From: Nautilus pompilius | Lineage: Eukaryota; Mollusca; Cephalopoda; Nautilida; Nautilidae | Length of the DNA: 64,000 nt | NCBI GenBank assembly: GCA_018389105.1 | Contig: JACATO010000970.1 | Coordinates: 67,001 to 131,000 of the forward strand | Reading direction: 5' to 3' | Translations under genes and position numbers: made by a program | Notes under the pieces: model-generated | Told to the model about the DNA's origin: nothing | Databases searched by the model: none | What the model saw: only the letters and a program-made list of their open reading frames with translations | In this document: positions 28,401 through 40,039 of the stretch, in pieces | Numbering within the stretch: the stretch's first letter is position 1 | Layout: every line of letters starts with the position of its first letter

Positions 28401-31400
28401 TGCATCTTACATTAGTACTCTAATCCGAAAGGCATTGAGACATTTGACACTGGTTTCAGAGATCTTTCAATAAAAAAGGTACTCTCAGAACGAATAACAT
28501 ACTTTTATTTTAAGAAAAATCATATAGAAAATTTTGCTAGTTTACACTTCTGCCATCCTATATCTTGTTGGCTACGCATCAAAGTTGCTTAAATTACTTG
28601 GAAATTAGGGTCCAGTCGAAGCCCCCGGCTGACCACGATTCTACCTATTACTTGGGGTTTTGAAATTAAATCTTTACGGAGTTATTTTTTGGTATGTTAG
28701 AAGCAAAAAATTTAAAAACAATCAAACAAACGTATTTGCTTTTAATTTAAAAAAAAAAAACTTGACAAAATTACATCAATTGCACGAAGATCTCGGTTTG
28801 GCATCTGCAGTGTCGTTCTCCTACACCCCTAATTATAATATAATACCTTTAGTTTTTAAAAAAGAAAGTTTTTTTTTCCGACTTTTCGCATAAACTAACA
28901 TATCTGAAAATAGTGAATTTGTTGGTGGGGGTCATAGATTTTATAGTTGTTCCACGACGGACTCAAGAGTTTCATAGATCCCAGACAGAGCTTCTTGGAT
29001 TTATTTACTCTGGGAAAGAAACCTGACTTCTCGCGTAAACACGTTTTTCTGGGGATACCAAATTACTGAATCCCTACTAGTGCCGCCAGTCACCGTCTTG
29101 GTACTGCAGTGCACCAGATTATTTCATTACTGAGTTTACTTTTACTTTTCTCTCAGACATCGTATGTTGTGGACGATCGTCATAAGAGATCGTTTCAATC
29201 GTGCCATGTTTACATTAACTCTTGGAATTTTCTACGCCATGGCTAAGTTGTTGTTCCGAGCGATGCGTCTATGAGCATCCGTGGAGCGTGGTTTTCATTC
29301 ATGTACCTAGAGTCGTCTACCCTTTAAACTGTTCGGCGATGTGATCGAGATATTTTTCTCGCCAAAATGATGCTGATAGCAGCAAAGAAAAGAAGGCGTC
29401 AGTTTGCGCGAGCCACTGTGGGTACTTGTGACCTATCTACTACGATTAGTTTCTTGCAATAGTTTAATATAGTAATTGGTCACCAGTTATCAAAGTCTAC
29501 TTAATCATTTGAGCATATTAAAAGATAACCAGATGTCTGCACCAACCGCTCCGTACTAAGATTCCTGAAACTTCTGCGAACATCAAGCATAAAGTTTGCA
29601 TATTGTTCAACCTGTTACATGACCTTCAGAGAATTTGACTGCTATGAAAAAATGGCAGTTCACACTAATTTTTATCTAAATCCGGAGCAGCAGCGCTAGT
29701 TTTCTGACTAGCAATATGCCAGTGGATCAAAAGTCAGTAGTTTATCAGTAATTGCAAATTAACTTACCTTTATTCGGCCAGTAAAGACGGGGTTTTCGTG
29801 GCGGGTGGAAGAAAGCGTAGTGTTCTGAGAACCGGCTCACCTTTGACGGTCTAGTGCGATATGGGGTATAAAGACGACGACGTTTGGTTCCAAAAATAAA
29901 CGTTTTCCCGCCAAGCATAGTTTGTGCTTGTACTAACAGCCACTTTTGTTTATTATTCCCTTTTGTTTAATTTTTTCCTTCTAGTTAGAAAATGGCATTT
30001 TCACGAACAAACCACATCAATGTAAATTTTCAAATGCAATCTTAGTAAGCTACATTTGCGATTTACAGATATTTAAGTACATTTACTATTGTTATTAACA
30101 GTCATATTTAAGATGTTCGAGTATTTAGACAAGCCAAAGATGGGAAAAAAGGCAGGTTAGCATAGTTGTTAAAATGGATTCCTTTGATTTTCTGTCACAT
30201 GAGTATGTTTTTTCGAGTAATCTGGTTTCTCTCCACTGCTAAACTAAAAAGTTCTGCTGATTGACGCTAATGGTATTTGGTCTGCTTGTACTTGAGCGCA
30301 GGACAATAAAAGGCAACAGTAACAGTGCCGACCTCTACCGGAAATGGTGGAATTTCTAAAAACTCCCTCCAGATTCAGCAAACTCCAGGTGAAATGGCTA
30401 GATAAACAGTTTTGATTCGTGCTTCTGATAAATGTACTAAGCTCAACCACAACAGAAAATGTGCAGAGAAGCAGCAGATAGACAGGTAGTGGAGATGTAA
30501 GTTTTCTTTACGTAGAAAGCAATATTCTTTCCAATGTTTCACCCACCTGTCTAATCGTGGGCAGCTTTGTAATGCCATCGCTAAACAGTTTTCACTGCAC
30601 GTGTTCAGCGAGAAATTTCAGTCTGCGAGGAGTGAACCCTTTTGTGGAACATCAGCGAGCCTGAATCGAGCTCGGGTTTGGTTTCCCTTCCGTAGCTGGT
30701 CAGCAAAGCTAACTTCGCCGTATTGGTTCCGATTACTGAATATTGTGTTTTCCCGGCTACGTTGTAGATTCTCTAAGTTTGTTCCAAACCATTTCTTGAC
30801 TGCGGAACGTCTCGTCATCACAACCACCCACTGAAGGAAGGAAGCCTTTCCAATGCAAAATTAACAGGCGGCACGGATCAAAACTCTACCGGGTGGATCT
30901 AGTTCGGATTGAAAGAGGATGCGTCAAGAGGAAAGCATATCTAGCACCCGGTTCGCTGAAGAAGAAAGCCTGCTGGGGAGGCAGTTCAGACTGAGTCGCT
31001 TCCATCGGCATTCGAACAGGTTTAACTCTTTGCAGTTTGGCCGCCGGACTAAGGCACCGCGGGCGAAAACTTGTATTTAGTAATAATTCAGATCCTAAAC
31101 TCTTGTATCTGCCAATGGAAGGTTATATCTGTCGGCCCCTACTTAACACGGTAAAGGCAGAAACATAATCTGCACGACAAAAACTGTTGCCATAAGTTGT
31201 TTTTGTATTTTTTTTGGCATCTCCTAGTCATGCATAAGATTGTTTTCACTAAAATACTCTGGGTAAGTCAACGGCAATGGCGCTCGGGTCTGAATACGAG
31301 GTTTTATTTGCAAACGAAAATTCTCCCCCATCCGTGTGTATTCAGCACCGCGCGCCTGGCGCAACAGAGGACGAGTGACGAATAAATTTTCGCCGAAACC

Positions 31401-32439
31401 CAGATGTAAAAAGGGTCAGAGGCGTCTCATCTCCGTCGAGCTTCGCCGACGGCAATACACCAAAATTTCAACTCATTTTATCCATATAAAACCAAAACTT
31501 TATCCATTACGATAATTCTGAGCATGTCGTCTGCTTAGTAGTTTTTATCCATTTGAGAAGTAGTTCAAAAGAGTGAATAAGCGAATTGTAGAATAGAGTT
31601 TAGAAATACACGTATGCATATAGACACGAGCACGTGACTTTATGCCACATACCTAAATATTTTGAATATTAAAGAGACAGCTGTTTGGCAAAAGCTAAAG
31701 TTTGGCATTAACCTTTTTATCATAAAAAGCCATGCCCAAAGCAGACAATAAAGAAAATAAATACCGGATGACGCCATTTTAGTTATAGTTTACTTGGTTT
31801 TGATTGGTTGTTGGAGGAAGTGATCATAGCTTGTATGAAGCGCATCCCAGAGAGGCACCGATACGCATGCCTCTTAAACTTATTTACTATCTCTATAGCA
31901 TGCTTTCCGGCATTAGCCAATCACATTGTTTGTCACATACTGGGCATCTCCCTGCAAGAGTAGTCATTTATACCCATTGTACATGTAATTATATGACTTA
32001 GTAATGTAGACATTACGGTTCACTGAGCTGAGCTGTTTGCTCTGGTGTTGTTTCACAAACAATCAAATCAATCAAGTTTATGCTCCGCATTTGCCTCTAC
32101 GGAAAACATCTTCGTATTTAATTTCCCCAGCGCATCTGTGAATAAAGTCGAAAGCAGCTGAAAGAGGTCGATGCTAACAGGTATGGAACCATCTCAGAGT
32201 GGTCAGTTTTTTTTGACAAAACTGTATGACGTCATCTAATGAGTAATTTTATAGCGAAAGCAGTTGTGAATGTCTCCACTTTTATGCGCTAATTACCTAT
32301 TGTTTATTTCCGGCATAAAAGTTGACACAGCATGTTTAACCTGGTGTTAAAATTTGCAAATTATAGATATTATGTTCATATCATTACTTTCTTTAATATT
32401 TAGTATCAACAACCATCGTTAGCTTGACAGCAGTTGTCA
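25493..32439. other. Long gene-free stretch
   Basis: About 7 kb in which I see no coding exon, RNA gene or clear transposon. G runs lie near 26,939 and 28,052. Short frames at 27,882-28,100, 28,031-28,312 and 30,375-30,578 carry no recognisable domain. Decayed repeats may be present below what can be seen by eye. Confidence 0.5.
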
Positions 32440-33200
32440 TGGAGTCGGGACTTCTAAATATTCAGTAAAGGTCGACTTCCATTCTTCGACAGTAATAGCT
32501 ATTAACTGGATGCAAATTCTCTGCTTTGTATCTTCTTACGGTCATTCAGTTGGCTTTAGATCTAGGTACCATGCAGTTCATTCCAGCACCTTTACTTTTA
32601 TACTTGTGAAAACCTTCGTAGTATAGTTCGAGGTGTGCTTGAGCTCATTGTGCTATTGGAAACTATAATTTTGTTTCATCCGTTTCCTCGATGTTGGTAA
32701 CGTTATCACTATTCAAAATGGGCACAGCACAATTTCCAACTTCTCTGAGCTCCCTCCCCCCTCCCCAAGACCAAGGTTTTATCATCGGATGAAGAGAAAA
32801 CGCTCGTTTATTTTATTAGTTAGAAAAGGGGCAGAAGGCCATCATGGCCAAGAGAAGCCACCATCAATACGACTGTTAACTCGATTAATACTAGCACTGC
32901 TAACTAAAATTTTCCAGTAAATGAATTATATTACTGAAAATATTTTCTGCTAACTAATCGCGCCGGAATACACACTAATTTATATCCCAACACTTTGAGT
33001 TTATTTTCACATAATTTCCTGCAAACCGTAGTCAGACACTTTCTCTTTATTTCTACTGATGGATTTCCTTTCTTCCTCTAGCTATTCTTCCATAGAATCC
33101 GTCCTCGTGCAAGTCTGTTTCTTACTGTTTGTGGACTAATAAAGGGTTCTCCGCCTTCTTAAAGATCTATGGAAACTTGTGCAGCAGATTTTCTTCTCTT
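32440..33200 (-). pseudogene. Decayed Tc1-like transposase
   Basis: Reading the minus strand from about 33,200 downward gives ISPQTVRNRLARGRILWKN, which matches the second helix-turn-helix of Tc1-type transposases. Further down (about 32,440-32,590) a frame reads WYLDLKPTE and then ITVEEWKS, corresponding to the SPDLNPIE block and the C-terminal EEW motif. The middle is heavily eroded, with many stops. The spacing of the two blocks (about 0.6 kb) fits one element. Relic only. Confidence 0.5.
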
Positions 33201-33684
33201 CCTTTTCCCATGGTTCTTGTCTTTGTTTCTTCTATCACTTGCTTTAAAAGGTTAGCATTCCTAAGTTTATTACTCACACTTTTGTTTGCTCTAAACTTTA
33301 CAGTGATGATGATGATGCGGACTGTTTGGAAGAGGCACAGAAACAGAGGTCAGCACCCAGCTTTGTAAAAAGACTGAACACTCTGAAGTGGCTGGGTTAC
33401 ACTGGACAACAACCAATTTGCTGCTGAGGTAAAAGTATTTGTCTCAGACTAATTCCAGTGTGCTGTTTTCAAATCTGAAATCAGAATTAACCAAATACGT
33501 GAGGATATATAAGTACAGAAATAAATGGAAATCTAGTGTTATATATAATTTAGTTCTTTTTAGTAATGTGTACACACAGCAGGCTACGCGGGAGAACCAC
33601 GTGGTTGCCTGCTCACCACACACACACACACGTGTGCTTCTTGCGCTTGTAGAATATCCAAGACAATGCAAATCACTATAAGAT
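33201..33684. other. Intergenic DNA, no recognised gene
   Basis: Short stretch with a GATGATGATG run at about 33,304-33,316 and a (CA)n run at about 33,617-33,631. No coding signal. Confidence 0.5.
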
Positions 33685-34265
33685 CAGAGAATGGCCATCC
33701 AGAACAGACCCTACTCCAGGAGAATTCAATGTGTAACACGTGCCAATGGTACGTCCGCCCACCACTGCATACAAAGCTGGTCCTAACGAAGAGCTTTGTA
33801 GAGGAAGTGAGTGCTGAAGGTGCGGGATTTCTTTATCTGAAAGAAAAACTTGGAGCGATTTTAACTGATGCCAAGTCGCAGGCTGGAATATTTGTCGGAC
33901 CACAAATTCGAGGTTTACTTTCCCATCCAGTGTCCAGTCGAGGCTTAACCCACCGGAGCTGGCTGCATGGGTGGGGCTCTCAAACTGGTCGTCCACAATT
34001 TCCTTGTGAACCACAAGGCAGACAACTCTGCCGAGTTGGTTCAAGACATGATGAGAGCCTTTGAAGGAATGAGTTGGCGTGTGTCGCTGAAGTTGCATTT
34101 TCTTCATCCACACTTGGATTTCTTCCCAGCCGACCTTGGAGCTGTGAGCCATGAGCATGGTGAGAGGGTCCACCGACAAACACAGGCAGGGGAGATGCCA
34201 CTCCAGCACGATGGGGGACTGTTGTTGGTTTACCGCCGCTATTCACAGGCATGTCTAGACGGTTA
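33685..34265 (+). pseudogene. Relic of a repeat-borne protein (HFLH-HLDFFP family)
   Basis: The + strand carries about 190 codons in two frames. The first runs PPLHTKLVLTKSFVEEV, then a KEKLGAILTDAK helix and GIFVGPQIRGLL. After a frameshift near 33,965 it continues LVVHNFLVNHKADN, LKLHFLHPHLDFFP and LGAVSHEHGER. I recognise this as a family repeatedly found in invertebrate (especially arthropod and mollusc) repeat-rich DNA, with conserved PPLHIKLGLMK, HFLHSHLDFFP and SDEHGERFHQD motifs. I cannot name its transposon class with certainty. The overlapping 177-codon minus-strand frame (33,676-34,209) is a shadow. The N-terminal half of the family is missing. One frameshift and a degenerate end beyond HGER show decay. 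Confidence 0.6.
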
Positions 34266-35359
34266 ACGTATACTTCATACAATGCGTGTGGGCTTGTGGA
34301 GAACAGTTCCTGTACAGTACACCATGTGTTCATATTGAGAAGTGAATTCATTTTTTTAAATGTTTCGATGTGTCTGATTTATCAATAAAACAATGGCTGA
34401 CAATGACGTTTTTCTGTGACCACAGATCCCGACGGGCTGGGTCAGTTCTGGCTCCGGGTTTGGGGGTCAGCTGCTTAATCTGTTATGGGAAACCCACATA
34501 TACCTCAGGAGCAGACCAAAAGTTATTTCTGTTGTCCAGGGTTATCTAAAACCACTAGAGTCTGCTGGAGACTTACTGAACACCTGCCTGGAAGAGAGAA
34601 TTCGGGCTCGCTTAACCATACTGCTAATGCCAGAATACTGGATATCTTTACTTTTCTTCAAGAAGTGCTAACGAGTTATTATTACCCGCTCTCGCAGGTC
34701 GGCTGCGCGCTTTCATGATACCATGTAGGAGAATAAATAAACCAGACTAGTATCACTTCTTTCATAGCTCTTACACAATAGAAATTTCAAAGTGCACCTG
34801 CGGTACGTGCGCATCATCATCTTCTTCTTCTTCTTTTTTTTAAAAAAAAAATATTCAAACTTAAGTAAATCTTAAAATCTGGTCGAACATTTATCTGTCA
34901 GCAATTCTTCATCCTGCAGTGGATGATACATAATTAGCACATGGAAGTGTGGACGAATTCTATTCTATTTGTTACACGTGGAAACAGCAGGTGACGCATA
35001 GTTGTACAGGTGTGCAAACCTGTCAACGAGCCACCTTTGGTCAAAAGACTGATTACTCTCTTGGGGGGGTAGTGGTTGAAAACTATTTTTGAATCCACCA
35101 GTCAACAAAAAAGGGACAATGGAATACGTAATACAGCACAACGAGGGATAAAGACAGTGAGGGAGAGACAAAGCCGTTTTCGAACTCATATAATAGGTGC
35201 ACATTCCATCTTCTGTGACCAGTGACAATAGGTTTCCTAATATTTAAAGAAAGCTGTTTCTTAGAAATCATATATATATATATATAAGGAGCAGTTGTCC
35301 AAATTCTTTAGAACTGCTCAAAACCACCTGATCAATTAGTCTGGTCCCGGAAGTTCGAT
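34266..35359. other. Intergenic DNA, no recognised gene
   Basis: AT-rich, with a (TTC)n run at about 34,819-34,834 and a (TA)n run at 35,271-35,286. The frames at 34,485-34,718 (+) and 34,965-35,228 (-) show no known domain. Confidence 0.5.
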
Positions 35360-36600
35360 CACTGCCTGTGGGTGGTGGTGGGAAATACATTGGTGTCACG
35401 TGCCCTGCCGGCCACCGTTGCCGGGAACAGTGCTGCGTCGCTCGAACCTTGACCTTGGGAGTTGCCTTTCTCTCTTCGTTCCGGACGAGCGACGGTAAAG
35501 AAGACCGACCCGTGTCGGCCGGCGGGGAGCGAGACGAAGGTAAATTAGATGGGAGGGTGGAGTTTTGAGAGAGAGAGAGAGAGAGAGAGTGCGGTGTTGT
35601 CGTCGTCGTCCCCCTTTCTTGACGCTGACATCCGCATGGAGCCAGCACCGTAAGCGATCAGCTGTAGCTAGGCTAGTACTACTACAATAGTAATAGTAAT
35701 AGTAGTAGGCACCTGTCATTGACCAGAACACGGGAACTACGGTTAATTAACCCTTGGAATCAGATTAAGGTATAAAAGAGATTTAGTTTTTGATTTGGTA
35801 CCAAAACAAAAAAAAACAAACAAACCGGAATTACCTGTGGTGATTAGCTTTGGAAAGGAACGAACGTCTAAGGGTTAAATGTGCCGGTGTGGGGGGGGTG
35901 GGGGTTACCTGACACGCATTTCCAAGTGTTTGCTGCTCTTTCACGGCCGAACCGTCGTAGCTCCCCTCCCCTCCGAGGCCCCAGATTTTGGGCGCAGGTA
36001 CTCCGAAAGGTTCCGGGCCCCCCGGTGCCAACGTAGCCGGTTGGCACCACCGAGAAGCTCCGCACGGAATTCCTCACCTGGACGCATTCCTGAAAAGTGA
36101 AAGTTACCTTTGTTTAAGGTCGCCTTTGCGCGCGTGTGGACCGATGAAGGAGTTCCGAGTTCAAGCCTTGACCTTGAAATAAGGACTAGTGGCGGAAATT
36201 CCGGGTTGGGGGGGGTATCTCTCTCTCTCTCTCTCAACTTTCCGTTAAATATTATTCTGTATGCCACCTTTAAACTTCAGATTTGCTTTACCTTAAAAAA
36301 ATTACCTGCCGCGGGATCGTTTCTGGAGTCAGCAGCTACAGGCTCTAGTCCGCTTCTCGGTGGAGCAGAGGGATGAATTGGGAATAAGACGACCAAATTT
36401 AGCGTGGTTTTGAGAACACCCCCCACTCCACCCCACCCCTGTGGGCTGTATCTATCCGGGCGCCGTCTTGCGGATGTAGAACCCGACATAAACCTTGAAA
36501 CGGTTTACCTGTCTTACAGCTCGAATAATGGGGAATGTCAGACTCGCTCCGACATTTGGCGCTGGTAATATCCGCGGAGAGATGTTAGGGATCAACAGTA
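35360..36600. promoter_or_regulatory. CpG-rich patch, possible upstream promoter region
   Basis: The last CpG-dense patch before the sphingomyelinase gene, rich in CCG/CGG and CGTCGTCGTC runs, with (GA)n at 35,566-35,591 and (CT)n at 36,219-36,236. Immediately downstream the sequence becomes CpG-poor and stays so across the gene. In animals with gene-body methylation the unmethylated CpG-rich patch often marks the promoter, and the first coding exon begins directly after a splice acceptor (39,101), so at least one 5' non-coding exon must lie upstream. I cannot see a defined start site or TATA box. Placement is inference. Confidence 0.3.
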
Positions 36601-37179
36601 GATTGGCTAAAGGGTAACCCTCTTGCTTGTTTGTTTAAAGGAGACACTCAGCAGGCATTAATGAGGGTCTTTTTGAACTAACCAGTGCCAGAATTTGGTT
36701 GGCATCATAAGGAATAACAACTGGAGTTTTATCTCACCTAGGACCAGCTACGAGAGAAGTTCACTTTGATTTTGAAAGATGCAAATTGCCCCACCCCCCC
36801 TTTTTTTTTTTTTTTTTACAGCAAGTCTACAGAACTCCTTTACCAGTTAGTCTCTGTGGCTTAAAGGAACGCTGTAGATTGTGTGTGAGCTGACTTAGTT
36901 TACCATAGGGCAAAAACAGTTTTGTTGGGTAACACCTGTTAATTTATGGGATTTTGGTAAATTTAAACTCTTGGTACCTTGATATTTTCCAAGTGTATGT
37001 GAATAATGCTATAGCTCTTCTGTCCAGAAGACCACAAACAACTTTGTGTGCTATGGTTGTCTTTGAGTTATGCGATGATAATTAGGTACATTTTTTTCTA
37101 TTATTTTAATGCTATACTTTAGTGAAGGGGGAATTACTTATACCGAGCAGCAGAAAACTTACACTGCTTTATTTTTTTT
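36601..37179. other. Transition to CpG-poor DNA
   Basis: No gene. A C run followed by a long T run and CAG (36,793-36,821) resembles a splice acceptor tract, but no coding frame follows it. Confidence 0.4.
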
Positions 37180-37750
37180 TACTTCTGAGCATTCTTTGTG
37201 AGAAAACTAGTTGACATGGTCCATGTGTTATTAGATATGGCTTTTGGTTATCTGTCAAATTCCATTTGCTTTTCCCACGATTATGGTCCAGCAGGTCATC
37301 AAATTTACTGAATGTATGTTTAGTTTGCTTGTGTTTTGACAAACTTTTCTGTGTTGCTACGTTTAGATATGTGGCAGTCCTCAGAGCACGTTCTGATATT
37401 TCTGCTGCCTGCACAAATCTGTGGGATCAGAATTATCACATTTCATTTTTGCAACAAGACCTCGTACACATCAAGTGTCAGATCACCAAGAACTGGTGCT
37501 TTCCCTGCAATAACAACCAAACTGTGATCTGTGTTTGGATGCATTTCTTTATCTTCATAAAATTCTTCTGCTGCAGATTTTGCACATTCAGGAATTTCAG
37601 TTGCATTTGTGAGACTTTCATTCGGTGGAAAACATTTTGGAACACATTTTGCAGCAGGGTTTGTGGCTTGAAGCTTCAGTACCTTAGTAAATTGCTGTAC
37701 CTATGGGTTAACTGGTTCAGATCTCCACCTCCATTTCATTGGGATAACTG
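37180..37750 (-). pseudogene. Coding-like relic, possibly hAT zinc-finger N-terminus
   Basis: The minus strand holds two adjacent coding-like frames. The first (about 37,720-37,442) reads through KLQATNPAAKCVPKC, EIPECAKSAAEEF and LVVIAGKAPVLGDLTL, then a stop. The second (37,414-37,169) is 81 codons and contains SKFDDLLDH and NLTDNQKPYLITHGPCQLVF. The second block resembles the region around the TTF-type zinc finger of hAT-related proteins, where a short helix precedes a GPCQP motif. The + strand shadow frame (37,266-37,751) is unusually rich in Cys, Phe and Trp, as expected opposite Lys/Glu-rich coding sequence. Frames are broken, so it is not a working gene. Family assignment is uncertain. 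Confidence 0.35.
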
Positions 37751-39101
37751 AAAGGCTTTTTATTTTTTTTTAACTGCATGTTCTATGACTGATATGCAGT
37801 ATTTTCAGTGGGTCCATTTCAGAATTTCTTACGACAAACTTATTTACTGAGCCCTCTGGTTTGGCAAATTCTCCTCTTTTTGCTTTCTCACTCTTTAGCT
37901 GCGCCAGATGTGGTCGAGAATTCTCCAGCAAACATTTACATTTTACAGTGTATGTGTATCATTTGCTATACATTTGGAGATACCAAGCTTATGTGCATGA
38001 TATTACTATTCTTTGGGGGGGTGTCCCCTGTTGTAATAATGAAGAATAAGGATTATATTAAATCTGGAGTCCTGGAAAGTATGTTCTATTTTGACTCAAG
38101 CTGCATATATGTGACTAGGTGATTGGTGCAGTCGTTTGAGGCCCAACGTAGTTAATGCAAAGGGGTCCGGAAGGTACATAATTATTCATTACTGATAGTG
38201 TGAAAATAATTTACAAAAGAACTTCTGGGGCTGCACACTACAGCAAAGTATCAAATGTAAATTATCAGTACATAAAGGGTTAAAGGGGGGCCCCATTTAT
38301 ATATATATATATAGAAAGTATAGAGTAAATAACTGGAAAATAAAAATTATTATATAATTATATATTCACTTCAAATTATAGATTGAGAAATTTATATTAA
38401 AAAGTTGGAAATTTGTAACTTAACAAGATGCATGTGTATGATATTAGACTCATAAGTTAATATGTTGCATTGTTTGAGATGTCTAGAAAATACTGGTTAT
38501 GATTAAAATTATAATTCAGCATAAAATAAGTTTAAATCAGTCACATTAATTTTATTCTAATTTAAAGGGCCTTACTATAAAATTTCAAAATTTCTAATAG
38601 TAGTCAACAAACAACAAGAAGCCGATCTTTCAATGAACATTATCAGTGAATGCATTATTTAGCAAAATTATTGGTTGATGAACTACACGACTTGGTTGGC
38701 ACAGCCCTGTAGGTCCTTACTTTTCCAATGTCACTTTTTTCTTCTGACTTCAGGAAAGTACAAATTAACATAAATTGTCCACATTCTTGATTAGCATTTA
38801 AAGAGTAAAAAAACAGTAATATGTGGTCTTGTGCAGTCATACTAAGTTAATAACTTTGTATCACTGGTGATCTTTCACTTTAAAATTAAGTCTTCTTAAA
38901 TGATTTATTATTATTAAAGCAAATATATTTTATCTCATTTTTGTATTGCATCAGCAGCTTTAATTGCTTTAATCACCTGTTTACTTTATCCCAATTCATG
39001 CTTCTGTAACTTTTTTTAGATTTTTAAAAATGTATTTTATAATTTAACTGCCATTTAAACAAAACACTTTTTAAAATAATTCTTTATACATTGTTTTTTA
39101 G
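37751..39101. other. AT-rich region upstream of first coding exon
   Basis: CpG-poor. A (TA)n run lies at 38,297-38,312. It ends with a T-rich tract and AG at 39,100-39,101, the acceptor of the first coding exon, so this is probably the tail of a 5' untranslated-region intron. Confidence 0.5.
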
Positions 39102-40039
39102 TGATGCATTCAAGTCAAACAATGATAAAGTATAAAGCAAAGAAGCCTGAGTATGAAGCCGTTTTAGGAGTGGCTGAAAATGCATTATGGATTTCCCTGA
39201 CATCTATTGGTCTCTTTCTGAGTGTGTTCTCTCCTACATCATCACGTTTTTTCCTAGTGTCAAGGGAAAACCTTTGGAAATGCATCTTATTGCCTCTCTT
39301 TTCTTTTATGATGTTGATTACATTACCAATTGGCATTTTGGGATTAATCCTACGATATGTATTTTATCATTTCAATCATCCTTATACATACAGCATTCAC
39401 AAGCCAAGACTAAAGCAGTATGCAAATACCTTGACGATATGCACTGCAAATGTTTGCCTGTTGCCAGAATTTGTAGCACGACTCAATAACATGCCTTGTG
39501 TAAGTCAAAGAGCAAAGAAGATTGGTATGAGAATCACATCTGATGTTTGTCAGGCAGAGGAGTGTAGGAAGAATAACCTTGATCAGCATGGGCAGGGTTT
39601 TGATGGAGAAGATAAATATGGCTATGGTCTAGGCAAGGGAGATTACTTTGGTGAACATAGTTACGAATCAGACAAGCAATGCAACCTTGATAATATTGTT
39701 CACATTTCAGACATAGGATGTAATCTTAAACACAAACATGAAAAAAAAAGTGCTTCATTTAATCATGACATTCTTACTACTTTTCCTGCTTTGGATGTGA
39801 TTTGTTTCCAAGAGACATGGGAGAGAGATGTCAGTAAAGTACTGCTGAAAGAAATTCATGAAACATTTCCGTATGTCATATATGACGTGGGCAAAATGAG
39901 TTTACAGAATAACTGCTTCTTGTTAAACAGTGGACTTATGGTGGCTAGCAAATACCCTATCAAAGATGCAGATTATCAATTGTTCAGGAATTCGTACTGG
40001 CATTGCCGACTTTGTGGAATGGGCCTTTTGATGGTCAAG
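39102..40039 (+). CDS. SMPD3: nSMase2-like exon 1 (first coding exon)
   Basis: Begins after a T-rich tract and AG at 39,100-39,101 and ends AAG|GTAAGT at 40,040. Codes for residues 1-312: N-terminal hydrophobic hairpin, ANVCLLPEFVARLNN, a charged variable linker (about 145-220, rich in Gly, Asp and His), then the CFQE and LLNSGLMVASKYPI blocks. The frame runs on into the intron as far as 40,156, which is read-through and not coding. Confidence 0.92.
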